Of a stretch of DNA of 20,857 nt, positions 7,684-13,598 are shown in pieces (positions within the stretch are counted from its first letter, which is position 1; each line of letters begins with the position of its first letter). Under the pieces are notes generated by a model that ran no database searches, was not told the origin of the DNA, and worked only from the letters and a program-made list of their open reading frames with translations. The stretch is from an uncultured Gammaproteobacteria bacterium (GTDB taxonomy: Bacteria > Pseudomonadota > Gammaproteobacteria > Pseudomonadales > Azotimanducaceae_A). The DNA lies in contig CAJWGQ010000024.1 in assembly GCA_913041025.1 (NCBI GenBank), positions 1 through 20,857 of the forward strand. The letters are read 5' to 3'. A program made the position numbers and the translations under genes.

Positions 7684-8967
7684 TCACTCACTCCTCATCG
7701 CCGTCACAGGCTCAAGCCAAAGAATCTTGATCGAGCCAACAAAAGCCGCAATCTGAATACCGACCAAAAAAATAAGCGGCGCCGCTACCAAAGAACCCAC
7801 CGAAAATGCAGGATAGAATCGTTCAGGAAAGATAAAGTAAAACCCCTTCACCATCTCATTCACTTCCGCCGGAATAGGAACCCCTAACGTGAGTCCAAGA
7901 TAAGTGATCCCAACATTCAAAATTGTGGCAATGATCGCCCCTATCACCCATATACCCATGGCTTCAAGCTGTACCTGCCGAATGATGCCCCAGGGCCGCA
8001 TACCCAATGACAGCAGCATCCCAAACTCCCGAGTCCGCTCAAAGACCATCATGCTGAAAGTATTAGCGATACTGAAGAGAGTCAGAACCATGATTAGTGC
8101 CATCATCGCGATCCCAGCCACGTCATCAGCCCTGATAGCCTGGTAGGTCTCTGGTGATATTTCCGACCAACCTCTCGCGATTGCCTCATCAGGCAGCTTC
8201 TCACTAACAAATCCGGTCGCCTCAGCCACATAATCGATATCCGTCAACCTCAAAGTCAACCCATGAACCTCATCTCCCAGCCCAAATGCCTGCTGCGCAG
8301 TCGCCAAACGAACAAAGGCAAATGATCGATCATACTGAATATTTCCGGAGCTAAAAATTCCACTTACACTCAATACCAGCGCAGCAATGCCCCCCTCTTT
8401 TTGAGAACCCAGGACAACAATTTCTTCCCCTAAACCCACACCCAGGTTACGCGCCATGGCTTTTCCTAATACCACATCATTTTGATCGACAGGTACTGTT
8501 CCTTCCGACAAAGCATTGAAAAAAGTAAAATGCTCTGTTTCTTTAGCAAAGTCAGCCCCAATCAAAATTCCACCAAAGGACTTCTCATCGACAGAAAATA
8601 ACGAAGGCGCTGTCACCCTTGGAGCTGCTGCCTTGACCATCTGAATTTCTTCGATGGACCGCATAAGCTCAGTCGCATCCTGAATAGTCTGTTCTAGCTT
8701 CTGATCATCCTCATAATCGACATGGATCACATCAGCGTGCCCGGGATATTGTTCAGTCATCACCTCGGCTAGCTGCTTATACATACCGACTTGATAGGAC
8801 CGTAGGCCAGACACCAGAAAACACGAAAAGACAATGGCAGCCACGGTAAGCCAGGTTCTTCGCTTATTACGAAAAATGTTGCGCCAAGCAACCATCCAGA
8901 GCATCCCGGCTTTAGGTGAAACAACGTTTCCGGGAAGCGTCCGTTTTTGAGGGTAAACCTCAGCCAT
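7684..8967 (-). CDS. FtsX/LolC-type ABC permease, first of three
   Basis: The 427-residue permease has A-W-R-N-I-F-R-N-K-R-R before its first helix (about 38-55), then a periplasmic domain to about residue 282. Helices follow near 284-307, 334-358 and 392-411. The coupling segment F-E-R-T-R-E-F-G-M-L-L-S-L-G-M and tail E-P-V-T-A-M-R are conserved. Its periplasmic domain shares P-G-H-A, A-R-N-L-G and G-G-I-A-A with the second permease, so these two appear to come from a duplication. Its ATG shares one base with the stop of the LolA-like gene (TAATG), a classic coupled junction. The role is inferred from the family: passing substrate between the inner membrane and a periplasmic carrier, here perhaps the LolA-like protein encoded just upstream. 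Confidence 0.92.
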   Translation of the reverse strand: MAEVYPQKRTLPGNVVSPKAGMLWMVAWRNIFRNKRRTWLTVAAIVFSCFLVSGLRSYQVGMYKQLAEVMTEQYPGHADVIHVDYEDDQKLEQTIQDATELMRSIEEIQMVKAAAPRVTAPSLFSVDEKSFGGILIGADFAKETEHFTFFNALSEGTVPVDQNDVVLGKAMARNLGVGLGEEIVVLGSQKEGGIAALVLSVSGIFSSGNIQYDRSFAFVRLATAQQAFGLGDEVHGLTLRLTDIDYVAEATGFVSEKLPDEAIARGWSEISPETYQAIRADDVAGIAMMALIMVLTLFSIANTFSMMVFERTREFGMLLSLGMRPWGIIRQVQLEAMGIWVIGAIIATILNVGITYLGLTLGVPIPAEVNEMVKGFYFIFPERFYPAFSVGSLVAAPLIFLVGIQIAAFVGSIKILWLEPVTAMRSE

Positions 8968-9725
8968 TAACGTGTACGCTCAGACCGAAGAGAAAAAGTA
9001 CTGAATAGACGATCCTCAAGATCCAAGTCAAAGGCCATCTTTTGATACTCAAACTCGGTGTAGCTATTAGGATCATCTATATCACCCATGCGCATGTGGG
9101 TGGCAAAGATTCTTCCCCCCAAATTACCGATCTTGAGACTTTTCATTTCTTTCAATGGCTGAAGATCTTGGTCATAAAAAACGATGCCCATCATGACGGC
9201 GTCTTCACGAAGAGTCATGCGCTCCTTACCCCAGACAACCGCCGCATCGTCATTAGGAATCGCGTCGATGGTATAAATCTTTTTCCCCTCTTGAACCTTA
9301 GTATCTACAAGCTCAAACCGGTAATCCGTTAGATACTTATCGCTTCTAGATAGGTCGTTGTAAGAAAAGTCCGACCCTGCCCATGACTGACCCATCATAC
9401 TGCTGGGTAAGCGAATGTTTCGATTCAACTTGGGATTAAAGGTCCACATTTTATCCCCTAATTTGAGCATCGCATTACCTGCGTCCTTCGCCGGAGCGGT
9501 GAAACGAATCAGTGAATCTTTTGTACCTCTCGTCCAGCCAACCAAACTCGAACGACGCTCCCAGGTCGGCCTTTTGATGAACATAGTCATTTCAGCATAA
9601 GAGGTGCCGCCCCTGGATAATTCCAGATTACTCAACACAAGGCTTCGGATATCTACTTCTTCGGATGCACAAAGTGAAGAAACAACCATCAGACTAAGAA
9701 CTAAAACACCCTTCAACTGCTTCAT
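8967..9725 (-). CDS. LolA-like periplasmic lipoprotein-sorting protein
   Basis: The 252-residue protein carries a Sec signal peptide with likely cleavage after Leu-Cys-Ala (about residue 20). The Cys lacks a proper lipobox, so it is probably soluble and periplasmic. The mature part matches the 'outer membrane lipoprotein-sorting protein' LolA-like family (PF17131 type). Features are a W-T-R-G-T-K-D-S-L-I-R-F strand, M-W-T-F-N-P-K-L-N-R region, S-Y-N-D-L-S-R-S-D and a C-terminal D-L-D-L-E-D-R-L-F-S-T-F-S-L-R. Such half-barrels hold acyl chains in a hydrophobic cavity. These proteins are usually next to FtsX or MMPL exporters and are distinct from housekeeping LolA. It is the first gene of the operon and overlaps the first permease by one base. 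It would carry substrate across the periplasm; the substrate is unknown. Confidence 0.88.
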   Translation of the reverse strand: MKQLKGVLVLSLMVVSSLCASEEVDIRSLVLSNLELSRGGTSYAEMTMFIKRPTWERRSSLVGWTRGTKDSLIRFTAPAKDAGNAMLKLGDKMWTFNPKLNRNIRLPSSMMGQSWAGSDFSYNDLSRSDKYLTDYRFELVDTKVQEGKKIYTIDAIPNDDAAVVWGKERMTLREDAVMMGIVFYDQDLQPLKEMKSLKIGNLGGRIFATHMRMGDIDDPNSYTEFEYQKMAFDLDLEDRLFSTFSLRSERTR

Positions 9726-9778
9726 ATATCTAACACCCCCCCAAACTCATGGACCAACTTAAACCCTCAACAAGTGAC

Positions 9779-9807
9779 ATACTAGACTTCACTTCTAGAG
9801 GCATCAA
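9779..9807 (-). promoter_or_regulatory. Possible promoter of the LolA-like/ABC operon
   Basis: On the minus strand TTGATG (9807-9802) and TAGTAT (9784-9779) are spaced by exactly 17 bases, each matching the sigma-70 consensus at 4 of 6 positions. It lies about 55 bases ahead of the LolA-like start and is the best-placed promoter-like pair in the divergent region. It has not been tested against background frequency. Confidence 0.4.
9782..9798. promoter_or_regulatory. Candidate TetR operator (17-bp inverted repeat)
   Basis: CTAGA (9782-9786) and TCTAG (9794-9798) are inverted half-sites around 7 bases, sitting almost wholly in the spacer of the proposed minus-strand promoter. A second, overlapping pair, AGTGA and TCACT, spans about 9773-9793. 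The position between a divergent TetR gene and an exporter operon is where TetR-family repressors usually bind. The half-sites are short and could be chance. Confidence 0.4.
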
Positions 9808-9847
9808 CATTAGTATACAAAATCAAAATATTGACTTGATCTAATTT

Positions 9848-10474
9848 ATGTCTCTAAGGGAAAGGAAAAAGCAGAAGACCCAGCAAGCAATACTCGAGGC
9901 AGCCAGGTCCTTGATCGAGCGAGAAGAATTCGAATCCGTTACGACGCGCCTGATCGCAGAGACCGCCGACATCAGCTATCAAACTTTATATAACTATTTC
10001 CCCTCCAAGAACGACATCCTAATTGAGCTACTAAAAGAAAAATTCGTGGGTTCAGAAGAAACCTACCAACGAATCATTCGCACATTTTCAGGCGATGTAT
10101 TGGACAGCTTGCAACAACTCAACCGGTCACGCCTTGAATTTGCTCTGGTCTACAGAGATCCGGTGGACGAGTATATAAACATGACGATGAAGATATTCAC
10201 GACAGCGAACCAGAAGCTAAATTTAATCGAGTCTCTAGACCAGTTTGGTGTTGAGCAATACCAGGCAATTTTAGCGCTTGCACGAGGTATCAGACTTCTC
10301 CAAGAAAACACCGATATTCAGCTGATGGCCCATACACTCCAGATAATCAGCACTTACGGTGTTCAAAGTGTCCTGATGTCCGAGGTCAGAGATGACGCCT
10401 CTATATTTCTCGATGCGCTCAATCAGCAAACAGAACAACTCGTGAAGCCCTACCTATTAAAAGACCTCAATTAG
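9848..10474 (+). CDS. TetR/AcrR-family transcriptional regulator
   Basis: The 208-residue protein has the canonical TetR N-terminus: a basic lead R-E-R-K-K-Q-K-T, first helix I-L-E-A-A-R-S-L-I, and a helix-turn-helix at about 30-53 ending in Y-Q-T-L-Y-N-Y-F-P-S-K-N-D-I-L. The C-terminal part (about 65-200) is helical and variable, as expected of the ligand-binding and dimer domain, so no inducer can be named. It is divergent from the LolA-like/ABC operon with 122 bases between starts, so it most likely controls that operon and itself. No Shine-Dalgarno is visible before the ATG, and the purine-rich run lies inside the gene. The mRNA may be leaderless or poorly translated. The 3' end overlaps the opposing 149-residue gene by 4 bases. 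Confidence 0.93.
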   Translation: MSLRERKKQKTQQAILEAARSLIEREEFESVTTRLIAETADISYQTLYNYFPSKNDILIELLKEKFVGSEETYQRIIRTFSGDVLDSLQQLNRSRLEFALVYRDPVDEYINMTMKIFTTANQKLNLIESLDQFGVEQYQAILALARGIRLLQENTDIQLMAHTLQIISTYGVQSVLMSEVRDDASIFLDALNQQTEQLVKPYLLKDLN

Positions 10475-10920
10475 CGCTTTCTGCGAGTAAACGAGATTAC
10501 ATTGTCACCCTTGATCGCTTGTTGCTTGAGCGTAATCAACATCTCCCAGGTCAAAATTCGATTTTCTTCTTTCAAAAAACCGCGACAACCTATGCCATTA
10601 CCAGTAACAAACAAAGTCACACTAACAGATAAAGTTTGGTTCTCATTCCAAAGTAAAATCAGATTCGGCTCGCTCTCAAGCTTGCCAATGCCATCCAAAG
10701 CTACTCCTGCGACCCTCGCATCCACCGTATAAGTTCCCACGTCGTTAGGTGCCACTCTTATTGAGACTTCCCCTGAATAAGCTTCAAGCAATCTACCGCT
10801 AATCGTGTAACCTTCCTGGTCTTCAACTACTTCTATGTCGAGCTCCACGGCCTCTCCCAGGCTCGCTTCTTCCACTAATACAGTACCCTTTCCAAACCAA
10901 AGGCCCTTATTCAATATCAA
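10471..10920 (-). CDS. Unrecognised beta-rich protein downstream of the SRAP gene
   Basis: I do not recognise this 149-residue protein. It has no signal peptide or membrane segment. The pattern of short alternating hydrophobic stretches (G-T-V-L-V-E-E, Y-T-I-S-G-R-L, V-S-I-R-V, Y-T-V-D-A-R-V, L-S-V-S-V-T-L-F-V) suggests a beta-sandwich or small barrel, ending in a basic tail F-T-R-R-K-R. The start must be TTG: it lies in the stop of the SRAP gene as a TTGA overlap, an AAGGA Shine-Dalgarno is 8 bases upstream, and no other start lies near the N-terminus. Coupling to the SRAP gene suggests expression with it, but a DNA-repair role is only guilt by association. Its end overlaps the TetR stop by 4 bases. 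Confidence 0.72.
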   Translation of the reverse strand: MILNKGLWFGKGTVLVEEASLGEAVELDIEVVEDQEGYTISGRLLEAYSGEVSIRVAPNDVGTYTVDARVAGVALDGIGKLESEPNLILLWNENQTLSVSVTLFVTGNGIGCRGFLKEENRILTWEMLITLKQQAIKGDNVISFTRRKR

Positions 10921-11624
10921 TGCAATATTCCTTTTGAAGATTCCTCTCGTAGCACCTTACTGGCTCCTATTGACTCCATGCATTCCTGGCCTTGATTAGT
11001 CGAGTTATTTACGTACGTTGATACTGGAATCAATTCTAGCTCGACCGGCAACCGAGACCCCATCAGTGATTCCAGCTCCTGGGTCGGAATCTCTAGATCT
11101 ATCCATTTCAGAGCCTCTTCTGAATTTAACATAACGGGCTGTCTTTTATGAACCTGAGCTAGGCCTTCGCATGCTTCAGTAGTCAATACAGTAAAAGATT
11201 CGATCAATTCCGAACCTTTCTCCCATCGATCCCACAGTCCCGCTAAAAACAAACCCTTATCGAGTTTGGACCGAATCATAAATGGAACTTTTTTCCCTTT
11301 AATGTTGGTCCATTCGAAATAAGCGCTGACGGGGATCAAACACCTCCGTTTATTATAGGGCTCTTTAAATGCAGGACTTCGGGCGGCTGTTTCTGATCTC
11401 GCGTTAAACATCGAATATTTGGTCGAGGAGCTATCCGCCCAATAAGGAATTAGCCACCATTGCATTGGCTGAACTTCTATTCCCGTTTGCTCTCTTTGAA
11501 CCAAGATGGGTACCCGGCTCATCGGTGCTAGGTTGTAATTGTCTTCACCATCATATTCAACTCCTAAAACGTCCATCAAAAATTGAGATAGAGGATCAGA
11601 AACCACATTGAGGCGACCACACAT
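10917..11624 (-). CDS. yedK: SRAP-domain abasic-site protein (HMCES/YedK family)
   Basis: This 235-residue protein is a full SRAP domain, which forms a thiazolidine crosslink with abasic sites in single-stranded DNA and shields them during replication. The catalytic residues match YedK: Cys2 directly after Met (M-C-G-R), Asn74 in F-N-A-R-S-E, Glu104 in Y-F-E-W and His159 in Q-V-H-K-R-Q-P-V-M-L. The usual H-D-R-M-P is H-K-R-Q-P here, a modest variation outside the catalytic residues. The start is fixed by the need for Cys2 after Met removal. It lies 4 bases after the CMD-family gene and overlaps the next gene by 4 bases, so three genes are probably co-translated. The family is very sure. Confidence 0.95.
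   Translation of the reverse strand: MCGRLNVVSDPLSQFLMDVLGVEYDGEDNYNLAPMSRVPILVQREQTGIEVQPMQWWLIPYWADSSSTKYSMFNARSETAARSPAFKEPYNKRRCLIPVSAYFEWTNIKGKKVPFMIRSKLDKGLFLAGLWDRWEKGSELIESFTVLTTEACEGLAQVHKRQPVMLNSEEALKWIDLEIPTQELESLMGSRLPVELELIPVSTYVNNSTNQGQECMESIGASKVLREESSKGILH
10929..10933 (-). promoter_or_regulatory. Ribosome binding site deciding a TTG start
   Basis: On the minus strand AAGGA lies 8 bases before the TTG at 10920. It is inside the 3' end of the SRAP gene. Its strength and spacing support TTG as the true start of the 149-residue protein, whose frame offers no ATG nearby. Confidence 0.65.
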
Positions 11625-11628
11625 GATT

Positions 11629-12279
11629 CTAACCTTTATGCTTCCCTAAAGCCCAACCACCATCCGACAAAACAGATTCAGCAAACTCGGTCGGCTCCGA
11701 CTCGAGCTGCGTTGCCATGGTGTCATTCCACCGATTTAAAAAGCCAAATAACGAGATAACCGCTACGATCTGGACTATCTGCCGCTCTTCAAAGTGCTCG
11801 CGTAGGTCGTCAAAGTGTTTTTTACTCGTTTCGTTCGGCACTCGTCCCGCCGCTAAAGCAATCGCAATGGCTGCCTTTTCTGACTGACTAAAAAGCTCGC
11901 TTTCCTCGTAGCGAAGCAAGTCTTGTAATTTCTCTTCTTCAATCCCCGTCTGGTGAGCTCCATGAGAAGTATGAGCCTGGCAGTAACTGCATCCAGAACT
12001 GACACTGGTCGCATAAGCAACTAGTTGAATAAGATCCGGACCAATATTTAACTCAGCACCCTCTTGATCTGGTATTTGGGGGCCAATGGCAGCTAGGAGC
12101 GCTTTCGCATCGGCGCCACGGATGGTGGCGACAAAAAGAGAAAAAATCGGGACCAGCTGCCTCATATGGGACATCGTCATAATACTATTAGGTAGAAAAC
12201 CCATCGACGCTTCAGCCATGCTCATAAACGGCTCTAATTCTCCAACCTCAGCACGCTCCATCGGTTTTACGTTGGCCAT
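11629..12279 (-). CDS. Carboxymuconolactone decarboxylase/AhpD-like family protein
   Basis: The 216-residue protein is mostly helical and holds the AhpD-like redox motif C-S-Y-C-Q-A-H (Cys97, Cys100, His103), followed by a second part similar to peroxidase-related CMD proteins (A-A-I-A-I-A-L-A-A-G-R-V-P, then F-G-F-L-N-R-W-N-D). Such proteins are cytosolic thiol peroxidases or disulfide reductases, some acting with other thiol systems. The C-x-x-C pair argues for redox chemistry rather than muconolactone decarboxylation. A glutamate usual in AhpD ahead of the first Cys is not obvious here. It leads a three-gene minus-strand operon with the SRAP gene, and is divergent from the acyl-CoA dehydrogenase with 134 bases between them. 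Its Shine-Dalgarno is weak. Confidence 0.85.
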   Translation of the reverse strand: MANVKPMERAEVGELEPFMSMAEASMGFLPNSIMTMSHMRQLVPIFSLFVATIRGADAKALLAAIGPQIPDQEGAELNIGPDLIQLVAYATSVSSGCSYCQAHTSHGAHQTGIEEEKLQDLLRYEESELFSQSEKAAIAIALAAGRVPNETSKKHFDDLREHFEERQIVQIVAVISLFGFLNRWNDTMATQLESEPTEFAESVLSDGGWALGKHKG

Positions 12280-12361
12280 CTCTTTATTAACTCACTTACT
12301 TTTCTTATGATCTAAGCATTACTTAAAAGAACTACAAGCACCAGCCATTAAGGCAAGGTAT

Positions 12362-12378
12362 CGTCTGAATTAAAGACG
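12362..12378. repeat. Inverted repeat in the CMD/acyl-CoA dehydrogenase divergent region
   Basis: CGTCT and AGACG face each other across 7 bases (17 bp in all), 35 bases ahead of the acyl-CoA dehydrogenase ATG and 82 bases from the CMD start. It could be an operator or a small leader hairpin. Five-base arms are weak evidence. Confidence 0.3.
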
Positions 12379-12413
12379 CCAAAACAGATAGACCAGGACA
12401 GGGAGAAAACAAC

Positions 12414-13598
12414 ATGTCGCAAATCGAAGGTTTCAGGGAAGAGACAAGAATCTGGTTAGAAAAGAACTGCCCCACTGGCGCTAAAGGGATCGGTCAAGTG
12501 CCGACAGGGAGCACCAAGATCAAAATCGAAGATCCGGACGTCACTCTGTGGTTGGATCGAATGATTGAGAAGGGCTGGACCGCTCCGACTTGGCCCAAGG
12601 AGTTTGGGGGAGCAGATCTGAGTACCGAAGAATACGTGGTGCTAATCGAAGAAATGAGGAGACTCGATGCGCGTCCTGCTCTAGGAGGAATGGGGACCAG
12701 CATGATAGGCCCCACACTGCTCGAATATGGAACAGATGAGCAGAAGCAAGAGCACCTGCCAAAAATCGCCAAGGCAGAGGTTGCATGGTGCCAGGGATAC
12801 AGCGAGCCAGGATCGGGTTCCGATCTTGCTTCTCTAAATACCCGCGCGGTAGATTCCGGCGATCACTACCTAATCAACGGCCAAAAAATCTGGACCTCTG
12901 GCGCTCAATGGGCCGACTGGATGTTCTGTCTGGTGAGAACAGATCCAGAAGTCCCAAAGCACAACGGCATCAGTTTCGTTCTCTTATCGATGGACCAGCC
13001 CGGCGTTACAGTAAAGCCCATTCGTCTAATTAGTGGGAACTCGCCATTTTGCGAGACTTTTTTTGATGACGCGGTCGCGTATAAAGCCAACTTGGTCGGC
13101 GAGCTCAACAAAGGCTGGACCGTAGGAAAAAGACTCCTCCAACATGAGAGGTCGGGAATGGCATCATTAGTAGGCGCCCAAAGTAGAGACCCAGGAGCCA
13201 CCCTCCAAGAGGTAGCACATTCTTATCTTGGAACTGATAGGGAGGGGAAAGTGGCTGATGCCGCCTTGCGTTCCCGAGCGATCAACCACGAGATTAACGA
13301 CGCCGCATTTGCGCTCACCCGCAAGAGAACTGTGCAGGAAGCAGAGGACGGAAACACACCTGGACCAGCCACTTCTATTTTCAAAATGTATGGGACGGAG
13401 CTCGAGCAAGACAAATCCAGTCTGATGTGCGAAATCAGAGGGACTCAGGGAATCGGCTGGGAAGGCAGCAGTTTTGATTCGGACGAAATTGAGTGGACCC
13501 GATCTTGGTTAAGTAACCGAGCGGCCTCGATCTATAGTGGAACCAACGAAATCCAACGCAACATCATTGCGAAAAGAGTCTTAGGTTTGCCCGATTGA
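12414..13598 (+). CDS. Acyl-CoA dehydrogenase family flavoprotein
   Basis: The 394-residue protein is a full-length ACAD: helical N-domain, then the FAD/substrate motif Y-S-E-P-G-S-G-S-D-L-A (129-139) and I-N-G-Q-K-I-W-T-S-G-A (154-164), then a helical C-domain ending E-I-Q-R-N-I-I-A-K-R-V-L-G-L-P. It would oxidise an acyl-CoA at C2-C3, passing electrons to ETF. The medium-chain enzyme has its catalytic Glu in Y-E-G-T; here the position is Ser375 in Y-S-G-T-N-E. Many bacterial FadE- and steroid-type ACADs also lack Glu there and use another residue or a partner subunit. Neither can be settled here. No second ACAD is adjacent. GGGAG lies 8 bases before the ATG. It overlaps the peptidase gene by 4 bases. 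Confidence 0.93.
   Translation: MSQIEGFREETRIWLEKNCPTGAKGIGQVPTGSTKIKIEDPDVTLWLDRMIEKGWTAPTWPKEFGGADLSTEEYVVLIEEMRRLDARPALGGMGTSMIGPTLLEYGTDEQKQEHLPKIAKAEVAWCQGYSEPGSGSDLASLNTRAVDSGDHYLINGQKIWTSGAQWADWMFCLVRTDPEVPKHNGISFVLLSMDQPGVTVKPIRLISGNSPFCETFFDDAVAYKANLVGELNKGWTVGKRLLQHERSGMASLVGAQSRDPGATLQEVAHSYLGTDREGKVADAALRSRAINHEINDAAFALTRKRTVQEAEDGNTPGPATSIFKMYGTELEQDKSSLMCEIRGTQGIGWEGSSFDSDEIEWTRSWLSNRAASIYSGTNEIQRNIIAKRVLGLPD

Noticed and set aside
9734..9742. Run of C ahead of the LolA-like gene as a phase-variation tract
   Set aside because: It is short and interrupted by no matching tract elsewhere; on the minus strand it may simply serve as a G-rich ribosome site.
12905..13201. 98-residue minus-strand open frame inside the acyl-CoA dehydrogenase
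   Set aside because: It is opposite to a gene with full family motifs and its translation has no recognisable features.
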